A DNA stretch of 64,000 bases from the NCBI RefSeq assembly GCF_014647975.1, contig NZ_BMQF01000018.1:124001-188000 (forward strand), written 5' to 3'. Of this stretch, positions 36,684-44,921 are shown in pieces (positions within the stretch are counted from its first letter, which is position 1; every line of letters begins with the position of its first letter). The translations under genes and the position numbers were made by a program. Source of the stretch: Streptomyces fumigatiscleroticus (GTDB taxonomy: Bacteria > Actinomycetota > Actinomycetes > Streptomycetales > Streptomycetaceae). Below the pieces are notes generated by a model. The model was not told the DNA's origin. It did no database searches and worked only from the letters and a program-made list of their open reading frames with translations.

Positions 36684-36938
36684 TCACGGGCTCCGGGGTC
36701 TGCGACGCCCGGACGACTGCGGCCGGGCCGCCGCCTCCAGTTCGGCGCAGGCCCGTACGACCGCGGCCCGGTGCTCGCTCACCGAACCGGTGACCGCGAT
36801 CCGGGTCCGCTCGGTGTGCTCCTCCTCCTTGCGTACGGCGGTGCGGTGAGCGATCCAGGCACGGGCGAGGGCGGTCAGCGCGCTCACAAGCAGGATGACG
36901 GTGGCGAGGACGGGATCGACGGGGGCGATCGGAGGCAT
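36684..36938 (-). CDS. Small single-pass membrane protein of unknown function
   Basis: Protein of 84 residues with one N-terminal membrane helix (PVLATVILLVSALTALARAWI). It is followed by a charged cytoplasmic helix rich in Arg/Glu (HRTAVRKEEEHTERTRIAV) and a basic C-terminus. ATG at 36938. It is divergent from the HTH-NACHT gene, with about 122 bp between starts, so the two could share a control region. It could be a conserved chromosomal protein unrelated to the ATPase, or a membrane-acting partner; the sequence does not settle this. Confidence 0.6.
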   Translation of the reverse strand: MPPIAPVDPVLATVILLVSALTALARAWIAHRTAVRKEEEHTERTRIAVTGSVSEHRAAVVRACAELEAAARPQSSGRRRPRSP

Positions 36939-37003
36939 GGGCTCGGCTCCCTGCGGCAGAGGTGCTTCCAGCGGACTGCCTCAACTCTGGGAGAGGGCTC
37001 CTG

Positions 37004-37035
37004 TTTCCCTCTACGCTGTGGAAACTCGGGGAAAC
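37004..37035. promoter_or_regulatory. Inverted repeat in the promoter region of the NACHT gene
   Basis: GTTTCCC at 37004-37010 and GGGAAAC at 37029-37035 are perfect arms with an 18-base spacer that contains TACGCT (37013-37018), a possible -10. It lies 26-57 bases before the ATPase start codon. Autoregulation through the protein's own N-terminal HTH is a testable idea. Confidence 0.35.
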
Positions 37036-37060
37036 CCGGCTCGTTGGCGAGGGGAGAGCC

Positions 37061-40000
37061 ATGGTCGGGGGACGGCCGCCCAAAGGAGATCAGCAACGCC
37101 ATCCGGAACTGGAAGAGCTGGCGGACTGGTTCAACCACGCCATCGAGCAGGCGGGATACGGCAGCCGCAACGGTGTCGTGCGGGCGGAACTCACCAACAA
37201 GAACGTGGTGTACGCGATCAGCAACGCCTCGCGGCTGCTGAAGCTGGAGATCGTCAAGTCGTATGCCGTCGCTCTGGGCCGTGATCCCGCGGAAGTGGAG
37301 CCCTTGTGGACCCGGGCCAAAGAGGCCATGGAGCGGGCCGCCGAAGCCGCACGCGAGGCCAAGGCACCCCAGCTCACGGCCTGGACGGACCTGCCCCGGC
37401 CGAGTCTGTCGGTGAAGACCCTGCTGGAGGCCCAGGCACGGGCGGTCGAGCGTCTGCCGTACGACATGCTGGGTGTGGAGGAACCGCCGCTGTCCGCGGT
37501 GTACGTACGGCAACGGGTGCGAACCCCCCGCGCCGGAGCTCCGGAGGCGGCGGCACGCCATGGCGACGAACCGCGCAATGCCCCGAGCGGCGCGGAGCAG
37601 CCGCCGCGCGTCGAGGCCCGGTTACCGGTCCACGACGCCTTCGCCCGTCACGAGCACCTGCTGATCACCGGCGTGCCGGGAGCCGGCAAGTCGACACTCA
37701 CCAGCCATCTGGCCTGGACACTGGCGCGCATATGGCTGCGTCAGGAAACCAGTCTGTCAGCTCCGCTCACGGAGCCGGTACTGCCCGTGCGGGTCGCCGC
37801 CCACTCGCTGGTCGGCGACTCGGCATCGTGGAGCGCGACCCTGAGCCGTGCCGTGCGCCGCAGCATGGGTTCGAGTCTGATCACGGACCCGGTACCGTGG
37901 CTGTTCCAGGGCCGGGCGCACGGAGCCCGCTGGCTGATCCTCCTCGACGGTCTGGACGAGATAACCGATCACAGTGCGCGCAGAGCCGTCATCAGAGCGA
38001 TCGCCCAGCACGCACGCGCCGACGGCGACTACCGCTTCGTCATCACCAGCCGGCCGCTCCCGGAGGCCGAGCTGTCACCGCTGCGCAGTGCGGCGCTGGG
38101 CGAGTACACGCTGGACGCCTTCGGCCCGGAAGAACTGCGGGAGTTCGCCGCCAAGTGGTTCGGTACGCAGTTCGAGGACGCAGAGACGGCACGGGCCGCC
38201 GCGGACCGGTTCCTGAAGGAGACGGAGGACAGCCGGCTGCGGGAGCTGGTGCGCAACCCGCTGCTGGCCACCATCGCCGCTGTGAACGCGACGGTGAGCC
38301 CCAGTCGGCCGCTGCCCACCAACCGGGTCAGCCTCTACCAGAGCTTCTTCAGACGTCTGCTCGCCCAGGAACCGCCCGGCGACCCGGCGGGCCGGAGCGG
38401 TGTGCCCCAACGGCTGCGGGACGACGAGGACCGCCTGGCACTGATTCGCTGGCTGGTCAGGCACAAGCGTGCCGTGCTGAGGACGTTGGGCCGCCACCGG
38501 CTGGAGCGGAAGGAGCCCTTGCTGGAAGCAGCCGTGGACTGGGTGCGGGAGCAGGTCCCCGACCTCACGGACCGAGTGCCCGGCTGGCAGGACGACCTGC
38601 CCGACTTCCTCCGCGGCACCGGACTGCTCGTGAGCGACCAGGACGGCTTCCGCTTCCTGCACCACTCCTTCGCCGAGTACTTCGCCGCCGAGGGATACGC
38701 GGCGGACATTCCCCAAGACTTCCCCGATCTCGAGGCGTGGTACTGGCGTGCCGTGCGGGACGACGACCAGACGCTCGCCGTGTTCGTGCTGTCCTTGTGG
38801 GCACACCGCGCGGACTGCGAGCCGGACCTGCTGGCGGAGCATCTGCGCACGGGGACGGCTGGCGGACACGAGCGTCCTCTGCTGGCCGGTCTCCTCCTCG
38901 CCGAGGGGGTGCGGTTCGGCGATGCCCACTGCCGACTGCTGATCGACCAGCTGGTGACCTTGGCCTGCTGCACATGGGACACGGACCACCAGGACCGGGC
39001 CTTCGACGTACTGGGTGGCCTCGGGCACGTGCCGGGAGTCGCGCACCGCCTGGAGCGCATCGCGCGCTCCGCGCAGATGTCCGCCGAGCCGCGTCTGCTC
39101 GCCGTGCGGGCATTCAGCCGCTTCGGCCCCTCCCATGTCGCCGAGGAACTGCTCGCGGGTGTCCTCCCGGACATCTACGGCTGGCTGGACAAGGCAGCCG
39201 GCATCGCCTCGGTGATGAGCCAGTCGATCAAGGAGACGGTGCGGCGGCGTGCGCTGGAGATCGTCGCCGATCCGGGCGTCTTCCCCTCGGCGAGCGGCGC
39301 GGCCGTGAAGGCGCTCGCCCAGCTGGGCATGACCGAGGACGTGAGCCGTACGGCAAGCTCGGTCCTGGCCGACCACACCATCCGGGCAGCCACTGTCCGG
39401 CAGGTGACCGAGGCGTGGCTCGCGGCGGTCCCGCCGGAGACCACGCACCAGGTGGCCGAGACGGTCCTGGCCCTGCTCCTGGCCCGGCCCGTCACCGACC
39501 CTTCGAGTCACGTCGCCGCGGGCGAGGTACTGGAGAAGTTCGGCGAGGTGCAGGCCGCGGCGCAACTCGCTCGCAACCTCCTCGCCTCGACCCCCGTGTG
39601 GATCCAGCCGGTCGAGTGGGCAGCGACAACCCTCGTCAAGACGTACGGAGAGCAGGCCCGGCCCGACATCGTGGGCGCTCTTCGGCGGTGCGCTCCCGAC
39701 GCCGGGCACGGTCCGTGGATCCCGTCCCGCCTGCACAAGGCTCTGGCCCGGCTCGGCGGTGGTGACGAGGCGGTCGCATGGGCCCGGGAGATGCTCGACC
39801 GCCGCGGCTGGTCCCTCGACTACGCGGACGACGCCGCCGTTGTCTGGCTCGCGGTCGAAGGCCTGGCAGCCGTGGAGCCGGTGATGCGATTCACCGGACG
39901 GGGCCGGCTGGTCGTCCCCCACAACCGTCCTGAGCTGGCCCAGGCACTCTTCGACGCGGGAGCGCGTGAGGAGGCCGAGGAGATCGCTGAGCTCGCCCTG

Positions 40001-40639
40001 CGCGCCCCCAACAACCACCAGGAGGGGTACGAAAGCGCGGCCCGCATCCTGGTCAAGACCCGCGGTGTCCTGGCAGCCGAACAACTGCTGGACATCTGGC
40101 GCTCGACACCGCTGCTGGCCTTGAGCAGCAACTGGCTGCGGGGCGTCACCACGGCGCTGCCGGAGTGCGAGGGCGAGGGGAGCCGGCTGCTGCCTGTCCT
40201 CAGCGAGCTGGGCCGCTGTCTCGTCGCCCTGCCCGCCGCGAACGGGGAGGGCATCGCGGCCGGGCTGAAGCTCCTGCTCGCTGTCGAGGGGACCGATGCG
40301 GTGCCGCTCGTCGTACGGGCTGTCACTCGGAAGTCGTGGCTCAACTGGGACGAGAGCCGCGAGCTCGCCAGTGAGTGCGCCGCTCTCGGCAGCCGCGACG
40401 CCGCCCTTGAGATGTGGCGCCATATTCTCGAACACTCGCACGGTATCGGCGGGCTGGACCTGGACCTGCTCAAGGACATGGGGGCCGCTGGTGCGACGGC
40501 GGACGCAGCGGCGTGGATCAGGCAGCTCCTCATGGAGGGGACCCTGCATGCCTCGCGTCTGCTTCGCATGCGCCGGCTGCTCGCCTGGCTGGAGGAAGGG
40601 GAGCACAGCGCTTCCTCGGCGTCCCCGGCCACTACGTAG
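37061..40639 (+). CDS. HTH-NACHT STAND ATPase with long C-terminal repeat domain
   Basis: Protein of 1192 residues. Residues ~17-85 form an HTH/XRE-like helical domain ending in ALGRDPAEVEPLW, which resembles the tail of Streptomyces XRE proteins. The NACHT core follows: Walker A GVPGAGKST (K210), Walker B WLILLDGLDEI (D296, D299, E300) and the sensor segment FVITSRPLP. The closing motif FRFLHHSFAEYFAAEGY is near residues 528-545. The remaining ~640 residues are helical repeat units (ARALEI-like, HEAT/armadillo style) suited to ligand recognition. ATG at 37061 follows GGGGAGA. Bacterial NACHT proteins include several anti-phage sensors. No effector domain is recognised here. The gene sits alone between housekeeping genes, suggesting insertion. 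Confidence 0.88.
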   Translation: MVGGRPPKGDQQRHPELEELADWFNHAIEQAGYGSRNGVVRAELTNKNVVYAISNASRLLKLEIVKSYAVALGRDPAEVEPLWTRAKEAMERAAEAAREAKAPQLTAWTDLPRPSLSVKTLLEAQARAVERLPYDMLGVEEPPLSAVYVRQRVRTPRAGAPEAAARHGDEPRNAPSGAEQPPRVEARLPVHDAFARHEHLLITGVPGAGKSTLTSHLAWTLARIWLRQETSLSAPLTEPVLPVRVAAHSLVGDSASWSATLSRAVRRSMGSSLITDPVPWLFQGRAHGARWLILLDGLDEITDHSARRAVIRAIAQHARADGDYRFVITSRPLPEAELSPLRSAALGEYTLDAFGPEELREFAAKWFGTQFEDAETARAAADRFLKETEDSRLRELVRNPLLATIAAVNATVSPSRPLPTNRVSLYQSFFRRLLAQEPPGDPAGRSGVPQRLRDDEDRLALIRWLVRHKRAVLRTLGRHRLERKEPLLEAAVDWVREQVPDLTDRVPGWQDDLPDFLRGTGLLVSDQDGFRFLHHSFAEYFAAEGYAADIPQDFPDLEAWYWRAVRDDDQTLAVFVLSLWAHRADCEPDLLAEHLRTGTAGGHERPLLAGLLLAEGVRFGDAHCRLLIDQLVTLACCTWDTDHQDRAFDVLGGLGHVPGVAHRLERIARSAQMSAEPRLLAVRAFSRFGPSHVAEELLAGVLPDIYGWLDKAAGIASVMSQSIKETVRRRALEIVADPGVFPSASGAAVKALAQLGMTEDVSRTASSVLADHTIRAATVRQVTEAWLAAVPPETTHQVAETVLALLLARPVTDPSSHVAAGEVLEKFGEVQAAAQLARNLLASTPVWIQPVEWAATTLVKTYGEQARPDIVGALRRCAPDAGHGPWIPSRLHKALARLGGGDEAVAWAREMLDRRGWSLDYADDAAVVWLAVEGLAAVEPVMRFTGRGRLVVPHNRPELAQALFDAGAREEAEEIAELALRAPNNHQEGYESAARILVKTRGVLAAEQLLDIWRSTPLLALSSNWLRGVTTALPECEGEGSRLLPVLSELGRCLVALPAANGEGIAAGLKLLLAVEGTDAVPLVVRAVTRKSWLNWDESRELASECAALGSRDAALEMWRHILEHSHGIGGLDLDLLKDMGAAGATADAAAWIRQLLMEGTLHASRLLRMRRLLAWLEEGEHSASSASPATT

Positions 40640-40686
40640 GCTGTTTCCGGCATCCCGGCCCCCATACGGACGCAGGAGAACACCGC

Positions 40687-40866
40687 ATGTACTTCACCGA
40701 CCGAGGCATCGAAGAACTGGAGAAGCGGCGCGGCGAGGAGGAGGTCACCTTCGAGTGGCTCGCCGAGCAGCTGCGGACGTTCGTGGATCTGAATCCGGAC
40801 TTCGAGGTGCCGGTGGAGCGGCTGGCCACCTGGCTGGCGCGGCTGGACGACGAGGACGACGAGTAG
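40687..40866 (+). CDS. Small conserved Streptomyces protein (DUF6104-like)
   Basis: Protein of 59 residues, strongly acidic and helical: MYFTDRGIEELEKRRG, then EEVTFEWLAEQLRTFVDLNPDFEVPVERLATWLARLDDEDDE. From memory this matches a short family present in most streptomycetes. It probably mediates a protein interaction in the cytoplasm. ATG at 40687 has AGGAG 8 bases upstream. The longer open frame back to 40414 overlaps the ATPase gene in another phase and is not real. It is 47 bases downstream of the ATPase stop. Confidence 0.85.
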   Translation: MYFTDRGIEELEKRRGEEEVTFEWLAEQLRTFVDLNPDFEVPVERLATWLARLDDEDDE

Positions 40867-40923
40867 CCGGTGACCGGGGGCGCCCGCAAGTGCGCCCTTC
40901 GTTGTCTCCGGTCGACGGGGAGG

Positions 40924-41763
40924 TCAGCCGGGCGCGGGCGCCGGGGCGCGCTCCCGGCCGTACGCCAGGTTCACGGCGCTCTGCGCCAGCAGGAGCGCTC
41001 CCGCCACGATCCAGCCGGTGCTGCGCTGCCGTACGCCCCAGACGGTGAGCGGGACGCCCGCCGTCAGCTGGGCCAGGGCCAGAGCGCGGGGTCCCGGGCC
41101 GCCGCCCGGCCGGGGCGTCCGGGGGCGCGGGCGGGTGGCGCCGGGCGCGTCGCGCCGGGCCGCGCCCGCGATGCGCCGGGCGGCACCGTACGCGCCGGCG
41201 GCTTCGCGCAGCCGGTCGGCGTCCCCGCCCGGAGCGAGTTCCGGCGGCAACAGGACGCCCGCGCGCGTGAGGACCGCCAGCAGGCCGCGCAGCCGGGTGC
41301 GGGCGTCGGCCTCGGGGTCCGGTTCCGTGAGCCGCTCCAGTGCCTGCACGTCGAGGACGGGGTCGAGGCCCAGCCGGGCGGCGAAGGTGTGCATCGCCTC
41401 CTTCTCGCCGGCCGGGGTGCCGCCCGCGAGCCAGACGTAGCCGACGGGGCGGCGGAAACCCGAGGCGAGGGTGTAGCCGGCGCGGTCGGCGTCCCACCAC
41501 AGGGCCAGGACCGGCCAGGGGGCGCCCACGGCGAGCGCCGTGGCCCAGCCGGTGAGCACGCTGTCGACCGGCTCGTCGTCGACCCGCCAGGGCCCGCCCT
41601 CGGGAACGAGCACGCTCCACTCCTCGCCGGCCGGGGCGAGGAACATGTCGTCGCGCAGCAGCGGGGCGACCTGGGCGACGGACGCGGGCCCGGCCCGGCA
41701 CAGCAGCAGGGCGCCCGGAGTGGCGCCGGCCCGGCGGTCGGCCGGGGACTGTTCCGTCGGCAT
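40924..41763 (-). CDS. Hypothetical protein with C-terminal membrane hairpin
   Basis: Protein of 279 residues. The N-terminal ~190 residues are soluble (LLRDDMFLAPAGEEWSVLVPEGGPW, then VLALWWDADRAGYTLASGFRRP, then KEAMHTFAARLGLD) and of unknown function. A basic Pro/Arg stretch follows at 200-225. The end carries two short membrane helices (LALAQLTAGVPLTVWGV and TGWIVAGALLLAQSAVNLAYG). ATG at 41763 starts immediately before the soluble region; the longer frame to 42087 runs into the DUF4097 operator and is rejected. Divergent from the DUF4097/PadR operon. Confidence 0.72.
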   Translation of the reverse strand: MPTEQSPADRRAGATPGALLLCRAGPASVAQVAPLLRDDMFLAPAGEEWSVLVPEGGPWRVDDEPVDSVLTGWATALAVGAPWPVLALWWDADRAGYTLASGFRRPVGYVWLAGGTPAGEKEAMHTFAARLGLDPVLDVQALERLTEPDPEADARTRLRGLLAVLTRAGVLLPPELAPGGDADRLREAAGAYGAARRIAGAARRDAPGATRPRPRTPRPGGGPGPRALALAQLTAGVPLTVWGVRQRSTGWIVAGALLLAQSAVNLAYGRERAPAPAPG

Positions 41764-41841
41764 GGGTCTCACGCTAGGGCAATTCCTCCGCTTCCCGGCA
41801 TCGCTGATCACCAGAACGGGTGCCTTGACTTTCCCTGCGCG

Positions 41842-41877
41842 CGATATATCGTGAAACGCGGATGACGCGATATATGG
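41842..41877. promoter_or_regulatory. Twin CGATATAT operator upstream of the DUF4097/PadR operon
   Basis: CGATATATCG at 41842-41851 is a perfect 10-bp palindrome. CGATATATGG at 41868-41877 is a second, nearly identical copy 26 bases downstream. A TTGACT hexamer lies at 41825-41830, so the first copy overlaps the expected -10 position. AT-rich palindromes like these are unusual in this genome and fit autorepression by the PadR protein encoded in the operon. Confidence 0.6.
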
Positions 41878-41908
41878 CGCGTCGTGGTCCGTCCAGGAGG
41901 TCTGCACC

Positions 41909-42883
41909 ATGTCCCAGTGGTCCGTCGCGGAGCCCAGCAAGCTCACCTTCGACGAGCCCGTGAGCGAGCTGCGCATACGCGTCGTCAACGGCACGGTGAA
42001 CGTCATGGGCACGGACGAGGGCGCCGCCCGTCTGGAAATCTCCGAGGTCGAGGGACCACCCCTGGTCGTCACCCAGGAGGGCGGCACGCTGACGGTGGCC
42101 TACGACGACCTGCCCTGGCAGAACTTCCTCAAGTGGCTCGACCACAAGGGCTGGCGCCGCAGCGCCGTGGTCTCCCTGGCCGTTCCGGCACACACACGCG
42201 TGGAGGTGGGCGTGGTCGGCGCCGGTGCCGTCGTCTCCGGGATCCACGGCACCTCGGTCGTCAAGGGCGTCTCCGGCGACACGACGCTCGTCGGGGTCTC
42301 CGGCCCGGTGCGGGCCGACACGGTCTCCGGCAACCTGGAGGCCCAGGCCGTCACCGGCGACCTGCGGTTCAACTCCGTCTCCGGCGACCTCACCGTCGTC
42401 GAGGGCTCGGGCTCCTCGGTACGGGCCGACTCGGTCAGCGGCTCGATGATCGTCGACCTGGATCCGGACGGGCCCACGGACGTCAGTCTGACCAGCGTGT
42501 CGGGAGAGATCGCCATCCGGCTGCCGCACCCGGCCGACGCACAGGTCGAGGCCAACACGACGAGCGGGGTCATCTCCAACGCCTTCGACGGACTCCGCGT
42601 CGACGGCCCCTGGTACGCCCACAGGATCACGGGCCGCCTCGGCGCGGGCAACGGCCGGCTGCGGGCCACCACCGTCACCGGCTCGATCGCCCTGCTGCGC
42701 CGCCCGCCACGGGAGGAGGAGGACGGGGACGGGCCGTGGGACGCGACGCCCGCCGGCGGGCCCGCGCACGGCGCCCCGGCGGACGCTCCGCGCAACGCCT
42801 CGGGGGACAATTCCGTTTCCGGCCGGGACGACGGCGCGACCAGCGACCCGGCCGACGGCACGACCGACAAGAAGGTGCTCTGA
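41909..42883 (+). CDS. DUF4097-family beta-repeat protein
   Basis: Protein of 324 residues. After a short N-terminal part (SKLTFDEPVSELRIRVVNGTVNVMGTDEG) it is built from about ten beta-strand turns of the form VSGDTTLVGVSGPVRADTVSGNLEAQAVTGDL, with the recurring V-x-G-D/V-S-G motif of DUF4097 (beta-helix/adhesin-like). There is no signal peptide. The last ~60 residues are low complexity. ATG at 41909 follows AGGAGGT. It is paired with the PadR regulator one base downstream. A role in stress sensing is often suggested for this pair but is not established. Confidence 0.85.
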   Translation: MSQWSVAEPSKLTFDEPVSELRIRVVNGTVNVMGTDEGAARLEISEVEGPPLVVTQEGGTLTVAYDDLPWQNFLKWLDHKGWRRSAVVSLAVPAHTRVEVGVVGAGAVVSGIHGTSVVKGVSGDTTLVGVSGPVRADTVSGNLEAQAVTGDLRFNSVSGDLTVVEGSGSSVRADSVSGSMIVDLDPDGPTDVSLTSVSGEIAIRLPHPADAQVEANTTSGVISNAFDGLRVDGPWYAHRITGRLGAGNGRLRATTVTGSIALLRRPPREEEDGDGPWDATPAGGPAHGAPADAPRNASGDNSVSGRDDGATSDPADGTTDKKVL

Positions 42884-42884
42884 C

Positions 42885-43901
42885 ATGCCTCCCGTCTTCG
42901 CCCACGGCCGCCTCCGCCTCTACCTCCTGAAGCTGCTGGACGAGGCCCCCCGCCATGGCTACGAGGTGATCCGGCTGCTCGAGGAACGCTTCCAGGGGCT
43001 GTACGCCCCGTCGGCGGGCACGGTCTATCCGCGCCTGGCCAAGCTGGAGGCCGAGGGTCTGGTCACCCACACCACCGAGGGCGGGCGGAAGGTGTACGCC
43101 ATCACCGACGCCGGCCGCGCCGAACTGGCCGGCCGGGGCGACGAGCTGGCCGATCTGGAGCTGGAGATCCGGGAGTCGGTCGCGGAGCTGGCCGCCGAGA
43201 TCCGGGCCGACGTGCGCGGCGCTGCGGGCGATCTGCGCCGGGAGATGCGGGCGGCGGCCGGCGAGGCCCGCCGCGGAGGGCGCAACGGCTCCTCGGACCA
43301 CCCCGACAAGGAGGCCTGGCACGCCGCCAGGGAGGAGATGCGGCGGGTCAAGCAGGAGTGGAAGGAACAGGCCCGGCGCGCCAAGGACGAGAGCCGCCGT
43401 GCGCGTGAGGAGGCCCAGCGGGCCCGCCGCCAGGCCAAGGAGGCGCAGGAGCAGGCGCAGGAGGAGGTGCAGCGCATCGCCCGCAAGGTCCAGGAACAGG
43501 TGCAGGACCACTTCGCGCGCGGCGACTGGCCTACGGGGCTGCGTGAGGGCCTGTCCGAACTGGCCAGGGAGTTCGGCGAACTCGGCAAGGGGTACGGCAA
43601 GGAGTTCGGTTTCGGACGCGCCGGCACCGGCAGGCAGGCGCCGAAACCGGCGCCGGAGTACACACGGACCGAGGACGACTTCCCGGCCGAGTACGCGCCG
43701 GACTGGGCCCACGAGGACTACCCGGACTCCACCGGTGACCCCGCCCGTGACCTGGACCGCCTGCTCGACCGCTTCCGCGACGACATCCGGGACGCGGCCC
43801 GCGACCACGGCGTCACGCCCGACCAGCTCCGCGACACCCGCCGCCATCTGTCGACGGCGGCGGCCCACATCGGGGCGCTCCTGCGCACACCGAAGCCCTG
43901 A
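42885..43901 (+). CDS. PadR-family regulator with a long coiled coil
   Basis: Protein of 338 residues. The first ~85 are a standard PadR winged helix (LRLYLLKLLDEAPRHGYEVIRLLEERFQGLYAPSAGTVYPRLAKLEAEGLV). Unlike most PadR proteins (110-180 residues), a very long Arg/Glu/Ala-rich coiled coil follows at ~95-210, then an acidic Tyr/Pro segment and a C-terminal helical bundle (PARDLDRLLDRFRDDIRDAARD). It starts one base after the upstream stop (TGACATG). It probably autorepresses through the CGATATATCG sites. Confidence 0.92.
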   Translation: MPPVFAHGRLRLYLLKLLDEAPRHGYEVIRLLEERFQGLYAPSAGTVYPRLAKLEAEGLVTHTTEGGRKVYAITDAGRAELAGRGDELADLELEIRESVAELAAEIRADVRGAAGDLRREMRAAAGEARRGGRNGSSDHPDKEAWHAAREEMRRVKQEWKEQARRAKDESRRAREEAQRARRQAKEAQEQAQEEVQRIARKVQEQVQDHFARGDWPTGLREGLSELAREFGELGKGYGKEFGFGRAGTGRQAPKPAPEYTRTEDDFPAEYAPDWAHEDYPDSTGDPARDLDRLLDRFRDDIRDAARDHGVTPDQLRDTRRHLSTAAAHIGALLRTPKP

Positions 43902-43921
43902 CGCCACGGGCTCCGCCCGCC

Positions 43922-43977
43922 CCGGCAGCGCGGCCACCGGCACGACGGACGCGCCGCCGGGCCGGCCGCGCTGCCGG
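43922..43977. terminator. Long hairpin between convergent PadR and Clp-N genes
   Basis: CCGGCAGCGCGGCC at 43922-43935 pairs perfectly with GGCCGCGCTGCCGG at 43964-43977 (14-bp stem, 28-base loop), just after the PadR stop. The adjoining 43978-44060 holds an imperfect direct repeat of CGGGACCC and CCCGGC units. No gene is seen from 43902 to 44139. Confidence 0.6.
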
Positions 43978-44139
43978 AGGAACCCGGCGCGGGACCGGGA
44001 CCCGGCGCGCGTCCGGGACCCGGCTCGCATCCGGGACCGGGAACGGTCATGGTCATGGGCGCTCCTCCGCGGGACCGGTGCACCGTCGGCACGCCCCACC
44101 CCGGAAGCCGCCACCGACAACCGAGCACCGCCGGTCGCC

Positions 44140-44709
44140 TCAGCCCGCCTCGGCCTCGCCGCCGCCGTACAGGACCCGCGTCAGCGACCCGTGCGTGATC
44201 CCGTGATCGGCCAGTACCTCGGCGGGCACGCCGGGACGCAGCGTCAGGGCGAGCAGGAGGTGCTCGTCACCGATGTGACGGTCCCGGCGGGCGGCGGCGG
44301 TGCGCAGGGCCTTCTCCAGGATCTCCCGGGCGTCCCGGCCTAAGCCACGGTGCCCCGGCCGCCGGGCCCCGCCCGCCCGGCCGCCGCTCATCGCCCCGAC
44401 GCCGTGCACCTCCTCGACCCGGGCGACGATCTCCGTGGCATCGATGCCCAGCCCGGCGAGGGCGTCCGTCTCGGCCCGGGACAACCCGGCCCGCCGCCGG
44501 GCCCCGGCCAGCGCGCCGCGCACCGATTCCCTGCGCCCGGCGGACCCCAGCCCGAGCGCGGCCAGTGCGAAGGAGGCGCGGCCGGCCTCGCGGTCCAGCA
44601 GCGAGAGCAGCAGGTGCTCCGCGTCGACGCTCCGCGCACCCGCCCCTTCGGCGTGCTCCACCGCCCCCTGCACCACGGCACGGGCGTCCTTCGTGAACCG
44701 CTCGAACAT
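44140..44709 (-). CDS. Stand-alone Clp N-terminal domain protein
   Basis: Protein of 189 residues. It carries two Clp N repeats: MFERFTKDARAVVQGAVEHAEGAGARSVDAEHLLLSLLDREAG (1-45) and GRDAREILEKALRTAAARRDRHIGDEHLLLALTLRPG (~128-165). No AAA+ module is present, so it cannot unfold substrates itself and may act as an adaptor or decoy for ClpC/ClpP. ATG at 44709 shares a base with the stop of the HTH gene (TGATG), showing tight coupling. Confidence 0.88.
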   Translation of the reverse strand: MFERFTKDARAVVQGAVEHAEGAGARSVDAEHLLLSLLDREAGRASFALAALGLGSAGRRESVRGALAGARRRAGLSRAETDALAGLGIDATEIVARVEEVHGVGAMSGGRAGGARRPGHRGLGRDAREILEKALRTAAARRDRHIGDEHLLLALTLRPGVPAEVLADHGITHGSLTRVLYGGGEAEAG

Positions 44710-44918
44710 CAATGCCTCCCGTACTTCTTGTGCACGGCCTGCCTGCTGACGCCGAGTTCCGCGGCGATCTCCTGCCACGACCAGCCCTGATTGCGGGCAC
44801 TGCGCACCTGCACCGACTCCAGCTGCTCCAGCAGCCTCCGCAGCGCGGCGACGGCCCGCAGTCCGACCCGTGGATCGCGGTCGCCCGCGCGCTCGGCGAG
44901 ATCCGTTGCTTCGGTCAT
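44709..44918 (-). CDS. Small HTH DNA-binding protein, partner of the Clp-N protein
   Basis: Protein of 69 residues: an N-terminal helix (DLAERAGDRDPRVGLRAVAALRRLLEQLESVQVRSARNQG) and then a clean HTH, WSWQEIAAELGVSRQAVHKKYG. There is no ligand domain. ATG at 44918 sits at the expected transcription start of the promoter described below, so the mRNA is probably leaderless. It overlaps the Clp-N gene by one base, and both operators lie upstream of it, so it is a good candidate for an autorepressor controlled by the Clp-N protein or Clp proteolysis. Confidence 0.88.
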   Translation of the reverse strand: MTEATDLAERAGDRDPRVGLRAVAALRRLLEQLESVQVRSARNQGWSWQEIAAELGVSRQAVHKKYGRH

Positions 44919-44921
44919 GCC

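Noticed and set aside
43718..44128. 136-residue minus-strand frame between PadR and Clp-N
   Set aside because: Overlaps the PadR 3' end and the hairpin; Arg/Pro/Gly-biased shadow without a ribosome site.
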